Source: Wansuia hejianensis
GTDB lineage: Bacteria > Bacillota > Clostridia > Lachnospirales > Lachnospiraceae
Assembly (NCBI RefSeq): GCF_014337215.1
Contig: NZ_CP060635.1
Coordinates: 571,501-635,500 of the forward strand
Length of the DNA: 64,000 nt
Reading direction: 5' to 3'
Numbering within the stretch: position 1 is the first letter of the stretch; the number at the start of each line of letters is the position of its first letter. The notes under the pieces are model-generated. The model was not told the origin of the DNA, searched no databases, and saw nothing but the letters and a program-made list of their open reading frames with translations. This document shows positions 15,483-24,348 of this stretch, one piece after another. The position numbers and the translations under genes were made by a program.

Positions 15483-17755
15483 CCCATATACTTCAGGTTG
15501 AATTCTGCAGCGCTGACAGGCCTGCTGTAGTAATACCCCTGCCCGAAATCGCAGCCAAGGGATTTGCTGAGCCGGTCGTGTTCAGAGGTTTCAATGCCCT
15601 CGATGACCGTAGAGATGCCCAATCGTTTGGAGAGCTGGACGATCTGTTCCATGATAATCCGGGAACGGTCGCTTTTCCCGGATGAGCTTTCCAGTAAAAA
15701 CCCCCTGTCCAGCTTCAATTCATCAATGTGAAGCCTAGCCAGTGTGTTCAGTGAAGAATAACCGCTGCCGAAATCATCCATGGACACACAGAATCCTATT
15801 TCCTGCAGGACCTTGATCTGAGCGTTCAGCTCTTCAATATTTTTAAGGGCCAGCCCTTCCAGGATCTCAAGAGTGATGAGATTGGCCGGAATGTCATATT
15901 TTGCGATTAATGCGCGTAGGCTGGGAATATAGCTGCGCTCAAAAAACAGCAGCTTTGACTGGTTGACGGATATTCCGACCGGTTTTATGCCCAGATCGAT
16001 CCATTCCCGGATCTGACAGCAGGCGCGTTCCACCATGTAGAGATCCAGCCGGGCGCAAAAGCCATTGCCCTCAAAAAGAGGTATGAACTGATCGGGAAAG
16101 AGCATAGTGCCTTCTTCCGTGATCCAGCGGACGAGCGCTTCTGCGCCGCCCAGAGTGTCGGTGGACAGGTCGATCTTTGGCTGCAGATAGAGTCTGAATT
16201 CACCGGACTGCAGAGCCTGGTGCATATGGCTGACAATATAGTTTTCCTGTGTTTCCTGTCTGTGCAGCTGGGAGTCATAAAAGCGTATATTGTTGCTGTA
16301 AGACCCTCTTGCGCTTGCAAGAGCGAACAGGGCATGTGTTATGAGGCTGTTGGCATCATAGTTTTCCTGTGAATGACCGGAAAAGACCGCGACTCCACAG
16401 TACAGCAGAACCCGGTAATTGCCATGGCCGCCTCCGGACAGCCGTGTGATTTCTTCTATGACCTCCCTCAGCCGCGTGAAAATGGTTTCCTGCTTCGTCT
16501 CGTTCAGATATAGATAAAAGAGGTCCGCCGTATCCCGGCAGCAATATTCTCCTGGTAAAAGGCGGGACTTCAAGATCTGGTTAATATAGCACAGAAGCCT
16601 GTCTGCCTGTTCAGACCCGAATATTTCATTAATGAATTTAAACTGGTGTACATTGAGGGCGGCGACACTGCAGGAATGGCCCTGTTCCAGTGCGTTTGCC
16701 AGGTTCTGCCTGAAACGGGGCAGATTGTCTGCTCCGGTGAGCTGATCGTGATAGGCGAGATAGATCAGGTCTCTGTTGCTTTTCTGAATCATGTGGTAAC
16801 CATAAAACAGCAGGAACAGAATCAGCCCCAGGATTCCAGCAAAGGTCATTCCCATTACCCGGATGACCCGGTATACCGCACGGCTGCTCTCCTGAGTGGT
16901 GCTCACGCAGAGCAGGTACCAGCCGTTGAGCCCGACTGGCTCCAGCAGGAACTGGTAAGTGACGCCCTGGTACTGAAAGGAGGAGAAAATAGTCTCCTGC
17001 TGATCCAGAGAATTTTTAACATTTTCCACCTCGTTGGGATTGAAATAAGGACCGTCAAAAATAGTGTCCATCTGTTCTTCTATAACATCCTGCTGAGCGC
17101 GGATCAGAATCTTCCCCTCTGATCCCAGCATATGGATATAGCCGTCTCCTCCCAAGACGCCGTTACCGCTTATGATATCAGTAAAAATATCAATATGGTC
17201 GCTGGCAACAAGGGCGCCGACAATTGTATCACCCTTGCAAATGGGTACGCCGTACACGAAGACTCTCTCTGATATGGCCTGGCTCTCGAAAAGTTTGGAC
17301 ACACTTCTTTCCCCGTTCCAGGCTTTTTCTATTACCTCGATGACCTCTTCATCGAGGGTGCTGACATCGACTCCCGTGCGCACGGCTTCATCCAGAATCG
17401 CCATAGCCCCGGTTCCGTTTTTTTCAAAGTAACCCATGGTTATAAAGGCATTATATGTATTGGCCTTCTGAAGCATCGGGGCCAGAGCGTGGGCCGTCGT
17501 CAGATGACTGGATTCAATGAAGCTGGACAATGTGTTCAGATTCTGGAAGTCGGCGTCTATTTGCTTAAAAAGCCTGTTTTTATACTCGACAGTTTCGTAA
17601 TGCATCTGGGTATTGGCAGCATCCGTCATAGTATTTTTTAAAAAAGTGATCAGCAGGCCGCTGATCATCAATAGCATGATAATAATGCCTGCGACAAAAA
17701 TAATGGTTTTCTTCAGGCGTTTTTGAATTGTTTTTTCATCCATATTTGTATACAC
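15452..17755 (-). CDS. Membrane sensor cyclic-di-GMP phosphodiesterase with degenerate GGDEF and intact EAL domains
   Basis: A 767-residue signalling protein. Two membrane helices (about 15-37 and 295-320) flank an extracellular Cache-like sensor. A GGDEF-type domain follows (about 335-490), starting AYHDQLTGADNLPRF, but its active-site loop reads RDTADLF instead of GGDEF, so it should not make c-di-GMP. The EAL domain (about 510-755) keeps EALVRW, a substrate Asn in ISVNQS, LEILEG, the metal-binding MDDFGSGYSS, the catalytic-lysine region LKLD and EGIET. It is therefore predicted to be an active phosphodiesterase that lowers c-di-GMP in response to an extracellular ligand. The last 31 bases overlap the convergent flavodoxin gene. 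Confidence 0.9.
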   Translation of the reverse strand: MYTNMDEKTIQKRLKKTIIFVAGIIIMLLMISGLLITFLKNTMTDAANTQMHYETVEYKNRLFKQIDADFQNLNTLSSFIESSHLTTAHALAPMLQKANTYNAFITMGYFEKNGTGAMAILDEAVRTGVDVSTLDEEVIEVIEKAWNGERSVSKLFESQAISERVFVYGVPICKGDTIVGALVASDHIDIFTDIISGNGVLGGDGYIHMLGSEGKILIRAQQDVIEEQMDTIFDGPYFNPNEVENVKNSLDQQETIFSSFQYQGVTYQFLLEPVGLNGWYLLCVSTTQESSRAVYRVIRVMGMTFAGILGLILFLLFYGYHMIQKSNRDLIYLAYHDQLTGADNLPRFRQNLANALEQGHSCSVAALNVHQFKFINEIFGSEQADRLLCYINQILKSRLLPGEYCCRDTADLFYLYLNETKQETIFTRLREVIEEITRLSGGGHGNYRVLLYCGVAVFSGHSQENYDANSLITHALFALASARGSYSNNIRFYDSQLHRQETQENYIVSHMHQALQSGEFRLYLQPKIDLSTDTLGGAEALVRWITEEGTMLFPDQFIPLFEGNGFCARLDLYMVERACCQIREWIDLGIKPVGISVNQSKLLFFERSYIPSLRALIAKYDIPANLITLEILEGLALKNIEELNAQIKVLQEIGFCVSMDDFGSGYSSLNTLARLHIDELKLDRGFLLESSSGKSDRSRIIMEQIVQLSKRLGISTVIEGIETSEHDRLSKSLGCDFGQGYYYSRPVSAAEFNLKYMGYDAADPDTD

Positions 17756-17904
17756 TCTTTTTGTATGTTGATTTAGTTATCGTATCATATAAGATGTTAA
17801 GTTGCAATTGTAAAAATATACTCCAGTTTATCCGCGGTGTATGCCCTTTGGGTAGACTCCAAAGTATCTATTAAGACAAAACAATAAATTTGAGGAGGGC
17901 AGCT

Positions 17905-18624
17905 ATGAATGAAATTCTGGCACAGTGGAATCATGCAGCGGAGCGGTATGCGGCAGAACAGGAGTCGTCTGTGAATGCTGAACTGAGCAAAGCGGAGGTG
18001 AGAAAGAGGTTCACCGGTTTAGAAGGTAAGACAGTGCTGGATGCCGGATGCGGATACGGTGTTTTTACAGAGTATTTCAGGGAGATAGGGGCTGACGCGG
18101 TCGGATGTGACGGTTCGGCTGCAATGTTAAAAATTGCGGAAAAGAAATATCCGGAATGCTCCTTTCATCTGACGGATCTCCAGAAAAAGCTGCCTTATAG
18201 CGACGGACAGTTTGATCTGGTGTTCTGCAACCAGGTGCTCATGGATATTCCTGATATCCGTACCGTATTACAAGAGTTTTCCAGAATTCTTAAAGAGAAC
18301 GGAATCCTTTATCTGGGGATCATACATCCTGCAGTTTATCCAGGTGATTGGATCAGTAATCAAAACAATATAAAGAGTGCCAAAATCATCAGAGATTATA
18401 CGGACATTTATCAGATAGAACATGAATTTTGCGGAAAGACGACCCATTTTCACCGGCCTGTTTCTGTTTATTTCAATCTCGCTTCAGAAAAGGGTTTTCA
18501 TCTCACTCATATGAGCGAGCCAGGTGCATATGACAGGAACGCTAATATATCAAAGCTTCCGCTGTTTTTGTTTGCAGATTTTGAAAAATATATTCCTGGA
18601 AATCCTAGAGGCAGTGAGGTATAA
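17905..18624 (+). CDS. Class I SAM-dependent methyltransferase
   Basis: A 239-residue methyltransferase of the Methyltransf_11 group with motif I VLDAGCGYGVFTEYF (about 46-60), AVGCDGSAAMLKIAE and FDLVFCNQVLMDIPDI. The ATG at 17905 sits five bases after GAGGAGGG; the in-frame TTG at 17890 is not needed. It is not close in sequence to the tandem pair at 12819-14325. The substrate is unknown and it stands alone between the EAL gene and an AT-rich gap. Confidence 0.85.
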   Translation: MNEILAQWNHAAERYAAEQESSVNAELSKAEVRKRFTGLEGKTVLDAGCGYGVFTEYFREIGADAVGCDGSAAMLKIAEKKYPECSFHLTDLQKKLPYSDGQFDLVFCNQVLMDIPDIRTVLQEFSRILKENGILYLGIIHPAVYPGDWISNQNNIKSAKIIRDYTDIYQIEHEFCGKTTHFHRPVSVYFNLASEKGFHLTHMSEPGAYDRNANISKLPLFLFADFEKYIPGNPRGSEV

Positions 18625-18881
18625 AACAGGGGTTTGTGCAGGATTTAAACTTTCTGATTGTTGGATAAATATAAAAATATAGATGCCCATTTTAAACTGT
18701 TAATTGTTGATTTTGGATACATTTATTCAATATATTAAAAAATGTGCAAAGTAATGATTTGCTATTGGGCTTTTGTAGACATACTCAATTGACAAATATA
18801 TAATGTATATGAAATTTTCCAATATTTTTTGCATCATCAATACAAAAATAGATATGTCGTAAGCGTCAAATAAAATAGTGG

Positions 18882-19013
18882 ATGATACAGCAAATTGATA
18901 ATGTACCTGGCAATCGGTTTGTTTTTATAGTTGATATGCTTGAATCATTAAAGGCATATACGGGAGAAGAGATTAAACTGGACGAATGGGATATCATGTC
19001 TCTAAAACGTTAA
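18882..19013 (+). CDS. Possible 43-residue small protein or gene remnant in an AT-rich gap
   Basis: An ATG-initiated frame of 43 codons ends just before the tRNA terminator. It has plausible protein-like composition (it contains NRFVFIVDMLESLKAYTGEE) but no good ribosome site and no recognised family. It may be the tail of a lost gene. The rest of the 18625-19010 interval is AT-rich and shows nothing I can identify. Confidence 0.25.
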   Translation: MIQQIDNVPGNRFVFIVDMLESLKAYTGEEIKLDEWDIMSLKR

Positions 19014-19034
19014 AAAACCGCCTGTTTCAGGCGG
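19011..19034 (-). terminator. Rho-independent terminator of tRNA-Ala
   Basis: Read on the minus strand, CCGCCTG-AAA-CAGGCGG forms a perfect seven-base stem followed by TTTTTTA, ten bases beyond the tRNA 3' end. Confidence 0.9.
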
Positions 19035-19044
19035 TATCATATAA

Positions 19045-19117
19045 TGGAGCATACGGGATTCGAACCCGTGGCCTCCACAATGCCATTGTGGCGCGCTCCC
19101 AGCTGCGCTAATGCCCC
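19045..19117 (-). tRNA. tRNA-Ala (anticodon GGC)
   Basis: The minus strand folds as a 73-base cloverleaf: acceptor GGGGCAT/ATGCTCC with discriminator A, an anticodon arm CCACA-ATGGCAT-TGTGG giving anticodon GGC, and a T arm with GGGTTCGAATCCC. CCA is not encoded. A promoter of its own (TTCACA, 17 bases, TATAAT on the minus strand at 19165-19137) is back to back with the promoter of the PBP operon. Confidence 0.96.
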
Positions 19118-19177
19118 ATGAGTCTCACTAGCGCTCATTATAACATAAAGATTTGATTTTGTGAATACCTTTTTTAC

Positions 19178-19240
19178 TTGACTTTGTACAAAAATTAGAA
19201 TAAAATGTTTCTAAATATTACAAGTGTAATATTTAGGAGG
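19178..19240 (+). promoter_or_regulatory. Promoter and BlaI/MecI-type operator of the PBP-blaI-blaR1 operon
   Basis: TTGACT (19178-19183), a 17-base spacer and TAAAAT (19201-19206) form a strong promoter. A perfect 12-base dyad (arms 19211-19222 and 19225-19236, centre AG) covers the expected start of transcription and runs into the AGGAGG ribosome site at 19235. Its core, TATTACAnnTGTAATA, matches the TACA/TGTA half sites recognised by BlaI and MecI repressors. The repressor gene lies in the operon, so autoregulated, beta-lactam-inducible expression is expected. Confidence 0.9.
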
Positions 19241-19246
19241 CGGATA

Positions 19247-21328
19247 ATGAAACATAAAAAAAGAAAAATAGGAGTATTCACCATCTTTTTGGCTGTCGGG
19301 GTTGTGGTGGTTGCAGCCGCGCTGATGCTGCGTGGTGTATTCCGGAGCTTTCCTTCAGCGGACGAGGTTCTGGAAGGATATATGAGCTGTATATTGGAAA
19401 AGGACTATGACAGGATGTATCAGTATTTGGATGATACGAGCCGGAGGATCATCAGCCGGGAAGATTTCATCTCTAGGAACCAGAATATTTATGAGGGCAT
19501 CGGGACAACCGGACTTCAGGTCACCATATCCGGTGCGGAATCAGAAGAGAATGAAGTGGCTTATTCCGTTTCCATGGAGACGGAAGCCGGCACAGTTACA
19601 TTTAATAATCATGCCCGCTTTACGAAGGAAAAAGACGGTTATTACTTGCAGTGGGATGACAGCCTGATTTTTCCGGATCTTTTGTCCACAGACAGGGTGA
19701 GGGTTGAGGAATTAAAGGCTCAGAGAGGGACAATTTATGACAGAAACGGGCTGGTGCTAGCTGGGCAGGGGACTGTTTCTTCGGTGGGACTGATTCCCGG
19801 TAAAATGTCTGAGGAACCATCGGAGGATATCCGAAGGCTGGCAGGGCTGCTGGATACCACAGAAGAAGGGATTCAGGAGGCACTGCAGCAATCCTGGGTG
19901 AAGGAGGATACATTTGTCCCGGTGAGAAAGATTAAGAAAAGCGGCGTGGAAAATGCCCTGTTGGGGGAGGCAGGCGCGCCCGGGAGCCAGTTGGAGCAGG
20001 AATTACTGGCCATACCGGGAGTTATGATTACAGATACTGAAGACAGAGTATATCCATTGGGAGAAAAAGCGGGGTTGCTGGTGGGCTATGTGCAGGCGGT
20101 CACAGCTGAGGACCTGGAGGCAAATCCGGATAAGGGTTATACCAGCCAGAGCCGGATTGGGAAGGCAGGGCTTGAAAAGCTGTATGAAGACCGGCTTCAC
20201 GGTACTGATGGCTGCCGGATCTATATAGAGGACCAGAACGGGGAGGAAAAGGAAAACCTCGCATACCGGGAGAAGCAGGACGGAGAAGACATCACGGTAA
20301 CGATTGATTACCAGCTGCAGAATGACCTGTATGATGCTTTCGCCCAGGATAAGAGCTGTCATGTGGCCATGAACCCGAAGACTGGCGAGGTGCTCGCCCT
20401 GGTCAGCACTCCCTCCTATGACAGCAGCTCTTTTGTCCTGGGGATGTCGGAAAACCAGTGGAACGCCCTGAATGATAATCCGGATCAGCCGATGTATAAC
20501 CGTTTTAAGGCGTCCTTTGCACCCGGTTCTTCTTTTAAACCGGTGATCGCGGCCATCGGGCTGTCCACGGGCAAGCTGGACCCGGATGCGGATCTGGGCA
20601 AGAGCGGGACCAGCTGGCAGAAGGATGACAGCTGGGGCAGCTATATGGTCACCACCATGCATGAATATCCTGAGCCGTCCAATCTGAAAAATGCGCTGAT
20701 ATATTCGGACAATATCTATTTTGCCAAAGCAGCTCTGCAGATCGGAGGGGATGTTCTGGCAGAACAGTTTGACAGGATTGGATTTCAGGAGGAGGTACCC
20801 TTTGTGTTTGGAACAACTCCCTCTCAATATGTGAATGAGGGGGGAAGTCTGTCAGATGACATACTGCTGGCGGACACAGGTTACGGTCAGGGGGAAGTGC
20901 TGGTGAATCCCATCCATATGGCGGCAGTGTATTCGGCTTTTGTGAACGGAGGCAGCATGATACGTCCGGTGCTGGAATATCCGGAGACGGGCGCGCCAGA
21001 ATATTGGATCAGGGACGCGTTTACCGCAGAAGCGGCAGAGACGGTCCGCAGCAGTCTGATCCAGGTGATTGAGTCAGAGAATGGGACGGGGCATGGCGCC
21101 CGTGTGGAAGGAGTCGTTTTGGCGGCTAAGACAGGCACGGCTGAGATTAAGGACAGCAAAGAAGATACCGGGGGTACGGAGCTGGGATGGCTTGCAGTAT
21201 TTACTGCGGACCCGGCACGGGAGAATGGCCTTCTGCTGGTCAGCATGGCAGAGGATGTGAAGGACCGGGGCGGAAGTAACTACTTAATCGGCCAGGAAAA
21301 GGAATTGCTGGCTGCATGGACGAAATAA
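19247..21328 (+). CDS. Class B penicillin-binding protein with MecA_N-type domain (PBP2a-like)
   Basis: A 693-residue membrane-anchored transpeptidase that cross-links peptidoglycan. One N-terminal helix (about 8-30) is followed by an NTF2-like MecA_N domain (about 35-145), a PBP-dimer region with the typical QRGTIYDRNG, and the transpeptidase domain (about 340-690). Active-site motifs are SSFK (Ser near 427), SDN (about 485) and KTGT (about 628). MecA_N is characteristic of PBP2a, the methicillin-resistance PBP, and related low-affinity PBPs. I start at the ATG at 19247 after AGGAGG. The gene heads an operon with blaI and blaR1 under a BlaI-type operator. Low beta-lactam affinity is inferred from context, not visible in sequence. 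Confidence 0.92.
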   Translation: MKHKKRKIGVFTIFLAVGVVVVAAALMLRGVFRSFPSADEVLEGYMSCILEKDYDRMYQYLDDTSRRIISREDFISRNQNIYEGIGTTGLQVTISGAESEENEVAYSVSMETEAGTVTFNNHARFTKEKDGYYLQWDDSLIFPDLLSTDRVRVEELKAQRGTIYDRNGLVLAGQGTVSSVGLIPGKMSEEPSEDIRRLAGLLDTTEEGIQEALQQSWVKEDTFVPVRKIKKSGVENALLGEAGAPGSQLEQELLAIPGVMITDTEDRVYPLGEKAGLLVGYVQAVTAEDLEANPDKGYTSQSRIGKAGLEKLYEDRLHGTDGCRIYIEDQNGEEKENLAYREKQDGEDITVTIDYQLQNDLYDAFAQDKSCHVAMNPKTGEVLALVSTPSYDSSSFVLGMSENQWNALNDNPDQPMYNRFKASFAPGSSFKPVIAAIGLSTGKLDPDADLGKSGTSWQKDDSWGSYMVTTMHEYPEPSNLKNALIYSDNIYFAKAALQIGGDVLAEQFDRIGFQEEVPFVFGTTPSQYVNEGGSLSDDILLADTGYGQGEVLVNPIHMAAVYSAFVNGGSMIRPVLEYPETGAPEYWIRDAFTAEAAETVRSSLIQVIESENGTGHGARVEGVVLAAKTGTAEIKDSKEDTGGTELGWLAVFTADPARENGLLLVSMAEDVKDRGGSNYLIGQEKELLAAWTK

Positions 21329-21369
21329 AGCTCCGGAGATTGCCGGGCTGTGTACAGAGGAGGGGAACA

Positions 21370-21759
21370 ATGAAGAAGCTGCCGCAGATTTCAGAGGCGG
21401 AATATGAAGTGATGAAGGCGGTCTGGCGGCAGTCGCCGGCCGGTACGAATGAGATAGTAGAACGGATTCTTCCGGTGACAGACTGGCAGCCCAACACCGT
21501 CCATACGCTGTTAAAGAGGCTTGTAAAAAAAGGTGTCTTGGATTACCGGAAGCGGGGCAGGATGTTTGAGTATTTTCCGTTGATTTCAGAAGAAGAATAT
21601 CTGGGCCAGAAAAGTAAAAGCTTTCTGGAACAGTATTTTGGAGGGAGCATTATGCCGCTGTTCGCCAGCTATCTGGAAGAGGAAGATGTGTCTGGGGAGG
21701 AGCTGGAAGAACTGCGTGCGATCTTGGACCGCAGAAAGGGACAGGAGGCTGATCGATGA
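21370..21759 (+). CDS. blaI: BlaI/MecI-family transcriptional repressor
   Basis: A 129-residue winged-helix repressor. The N-terminus ISEAEYEVMKAVWRQSPAGT and the recognition region WQPNTVHTLLKRLVKKGVLD are characteristic of the Penicillinase_R family. The C-terminal helices dimerise. In the known systems, BlaR1 signalling leads to repressor cleavage and release of the operon. The ATG at 21370 follows GAGGAGGGG; the frame extends upstream to 21316 without need. The stop overlaps the blaR1 start by four bases (ATGA). Expected to bind the dyad at 19211-19236. Confidence 0.94.
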   Translation: MKKLPQISEAEYEVMKAVWRQSPAGTNEIVERILPVTDWQPNTVHTLLKRLVKKGVLDYRKRGRMFEYFPLISEEEYLGQKSKSFLEQYFGGSIMPLFASYLEEEDVSGEELEELRAILDRRKGQEADR

Positions 21760-23561
21760 ATCCGGGGATCGTATGGCAATGGATTGAAAATCATGTGATT
21801 CTGGCAGCGTTTCTGGGACTTCTGCTGCTGGTGCGCTATTTATTCTGCAGGAGGAATATGGCAGAGGAGCGCTGCCGTCTCTGGTATCTGTATCTGGCGG
21901 CGCTGCTGTTTCCTTTTCTTCCTGTTCAGAGGCTGTCCGGATGGTATCCCTGGCAGGAATTCCTGGGGGGACAGGCCGGAGGACCGGGTGGGGCAACGAG
22001 CATCGGAGGTGTGGAAGCAGCGGGGGGGGGGTTATCTGATGATTATGCAGTTTCTGTCCGGAGCGGGGGACTGCCGGACTGGGACAGGGTAGTTTTCGCG
22101 CTGTGGATTGCGGGGCTGGCTGTGTCTTTGGCTCTGGTGTGCAGGGAGCAACTCAGGTTACATAAGATTCTGGCTTCTGCCAGAGAGGTCAGAGACGGGA
22201 AGATGCGGGAAATGTTCAGCTGCTGCAGGAGGCAGACGGGCGCAGAAAGAAGAGTTCTTCTTGTGAGCAGCAGCCAGGTCAAATCTCCGTTCACAGCAGG
22301 CCTTCTCAGGCCGAAGGTGGTTTTACCGGAAGGCCTGGAGAGGAAAATTGGTCAGGAGGATCTTAAGTATGTGCTGCTCCATGAGCTGGAGCACTGCGCG
22401 CACAGAGATCTGCTGACCCTTTTTTGCATGGGTATTTTCCGGGTACTGTACTGGTATCAGCCATTGGTGAAATGGGGGTTGAAGCAGTTCCGCCGGGATA
22501 TGGAGACAGCGTGTGACGCCAGGGTCTTAAAGCAGCTTCCGGAGGAAGCGGGGCTGGAATACGGCTATACGCTGCTGAAGCTGGCAGAGAGATTTAACGG
22601 GAATATTCTGCAGGCTGCGGCGGACTGGGGCGGGCCGGCTAAGCAGATACGGGAAAGAACGCTGCAGATTGCCGGATATCGAAGAAAATCCAGGGCAGAT
22701 AAGAGAAAAGGCTGCCTGATGCTCCTGTTCCTGACAGCATGCCTGGCAGCAGCGCTGCCCTGGTTGGCGGACGGGGAAACAGCGGCGGCCGGGCCGGAGG
22801 TTCCAGGGGAAATCAGCGGGGTGATCCAGGAGGAAAAACAGTGGGAAGACGCTTTTGAAGGACAGGAAGGCTCATTCGTGCTCTATCATCCGCAGAGTGG
22901 ACAATGCCAGGTGTACAACCAGGTCTTGGGCAGGACGCGGGTTTCGCCAGATTCTACCTATAAGATATACAGCGCGCTCCTGGCTCTGGAGGAAGGCCAC
23001 ATCTCCGGAGAGAATTCTCTCCGGAGATGGGACGGGACAGAGCAGCCGTTTGCCCGCTGGGAGAGGGATCAGGACTTGAACAGTGCCATGGCGGATTCAG
23101 TAAACTGGTACTTTCAGCGGCTGGACGGCCAGGCCGGAATGGTACGGCTGGAAGAGTTCTTGCAGGAGCTGGGATATGGAAACCAGGACCTATCCGGCGG
23201 CGTCCAGAGCAGCTGGCTGGAATCCTCACTGAAAATATCCCCGCTGGAGCAGGCGGCTCTGTTGGGAAAGGTGTTCAGCCGAGAAGCAGAGATTCAGCCG
23301 GAACACGTCCGGACTTTGAAAAATGCTCTCTGCCTCCAGAAAAATGGGGAGCTGGCTCTTTATGGAAAGACAGGGACAGGAAGGGTGGACGGAAAAGATA
23401 TCAGGGGCTGGTTTGCGGGTATGCTGGAATCCGGAGGGGAGCAGATTGTATTCGTCTCTTACATCCAGGGCAGAGACGGCTGTACCGGCGGCCAGGCCGC
23501 CGAAATAGCAGAAAGAATCTTACAGGAAGAAGGATTTGCGGTTTCCCTTGACGATGTCTGA
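21756..23561 (+). CDS. blaR1: BlaR1/MecR1-family beta-lactam sensor with M56 metallopeptidase domain
   Basis: A 601-residue integral membrane signal transducer. N-terminal helices (about 10-30, 42-60, 112-132) lead to an M56 zinc peptidase domain with the metal motif HELEH near residue 209, and a further helix follows near 325. The extracellular C-terminal domain (about 365-600) is a class D beta-lactamase-like sensor with STYK (about 397), SVN (about 448) and KTGTG (about 537). Beta-lactam acylation of the sensor serine activates the peptidase, leading to loss of BlaI repression. All key motifs are present, so the system looks functional. A run of ten G residues at 22022-22031 in a Gly-rich linker could slip and switch the gene off. 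Confidence 0.93.
   Translation: MNPGIVWQWIENHVILAAFLGLLLLVRYLFCRRNMAEERCRLWYLYLAALLFPFLPVQRLSGWYPWQEFLGGQAGGPGGATSIGGVEAAGGGLSDDYAVSVRSGGLPDWDRVVFALWIAGLAVSLALVCREQLRLHKILASAREVRDGKMREMFSCCRRQTGAERRVLLVSSSQVKSPFTAGLLRPKVVLPEGLERKIGQEDLKYVLLHELEHCAHRDLLTLFCMGIFRVLYWYQPLVKWGLKQFRRDMETACDARVLKQLPEEAGLEYGYTLLKLAERFNGNILQAAADWGGPAKQIRERTLQIAGYRRKSRADKRKGCLMLLFLTACLAAALPWLADGETAAAGPEVPGEISGVIQEEKQWEDAFEGQEGSFVLYHPQSGQCQVYNQVLGRTRVSPDSTYKIYSALLALEEGHISGENSLRRWDGTEQPFARWERDQDLNSAMADSVNWYFQRLDGQAGMVRLEEFLQELGYGNQDLSGGVQSSWLESSLKISPLEQAALLGKVFSREAEIQPEHVRTLKNALCLQKNGELALYGKTGTGRVDGKDIRGWFAGMLESGGEQIVFVSYIQGRDGCTGGQAAEIAERILQEEGFAVSLDDV
22022..22031 (+). repeat. Ten-G homopolymer inside blaR1
   Basis: An uninterrupted run of ten G lies at codons 89-92 of blaR1, in the extracellular Gly-rich linker between membrane segments. 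Slippage by one base would truncate BlaR1 before its peptidase domain. It could be a phase-variable switch or a sequencing-error hotspot. Confidence 0.9.
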
Positions 23562-23613
23562 GGGGTGTGATTATAATGAGGTTGATACAGGAAGAAGAAA
23601 GAAGGGAACACAT

Positions 23614-24348
23614 ATGTTGGTACTTGATAAGATTGGATGGCAGCTTCCTGAGGGAGACGAAATCCTTAAAAATATTACCCTGGAAGTCCCGGACGGGAAG
23701 ATGACAGTGGTAACAGGGCCGAACGGAGGGGGAAAGACCTCTCTGGCCAAGATCATAGCCGGGCTTGCTATGCCCACGGAGGGCAGGCTGTGCCTGGACG
23801 GGGAAGATATCACCTCCTGGGACATGACAGAACGGGCCAGGCATGGGATCAGCTACGCGTTTCAGCAGCCGGTCCGTTTTAAGGGGCTGACCGTCCGGGA
23901 CCTGTTGGAAATCGCTGCGGAAGAGAAGCTGGGCATGGAGAGGATCTGCCGGTATCTGGGGGAAGTAGGACTGTGTGCGGAAGAATACGTGGACCGGGTT
24001 GTGGATGCCAGCCTGTCAGGAGGCGAGGGCAAGCGGATAGAGATTGCCACAGTGCTGGCACGGAAAAACGCCAGGATTCGGGTATTTGACGAACCGGAGG
24101 CAGGTATTGACCTGTGGAGCTTTACGAATCTGATTGAAGTGTTCCAGCGGCTGAAGCAGCAGAAGGGAGAGGCGCTGCTGGTGATCTCACATCAGGAGCG
24201 GATTCTGGAGATTGCAGACCGTATCGTGGTCATTGCCGGCGGGAAAGTCCGCACGGCGGGCGACAGGGAGATCATTCTCCCGAGGCTGCTGGCAGAAGAG
24301 AAGGCCAGCCGTTGTCCCCAGAAACAGGAAAGGAGCTGTGCGAAATGA
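23614..24348 (+). CDS. sufC: SufC/SmsC-like ABC ATPase for Fe-S cluster assembly
   Basis: A 244-residue soluble ABC ATPase. Walker A is GPNGGGKTS (about 36-44), the ABC signature LSGGEGKRIEIA (about 135-146) and Walker B IRVFDEPEAGID. The SGGE-K-E pattern and short length are typical of SufC. In Suf systems SufC powers structural change in the scaffold SufB/D to release Fe-S clusters. The ATG at 23614 has GAAGGGA upstream; the frame runs further upstream to 23536 without a site. It overlaps the next gene, a SufB/D homologue, by four bases. No sufS, sufU or second sufB/D gene follows, which matches the minimal SmsCB layout described in archaea and anaerobes. Confidence 0.88.
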   Translation: MLVLDKIGWQLPEGDEILKNITLEVPDGKMTVVTGPNGGGKTSLAKIIAGLAMPTEGRLCLDGEDITSWDMTERARHGISYAFQQPVRFKGLTVRDLLEIAAEEKLGMERICRYLGEVGLCAEEYVDRVVDASLSGGEGKRIEIATVLARKNARIRVFDEPEAGIDLWSFTNLIEVFQRLKQQKGEALLVISHQERILEIADRIVVIAGGKVRTAGDREIILPRLLAEEKASRCPQKQERSCAK

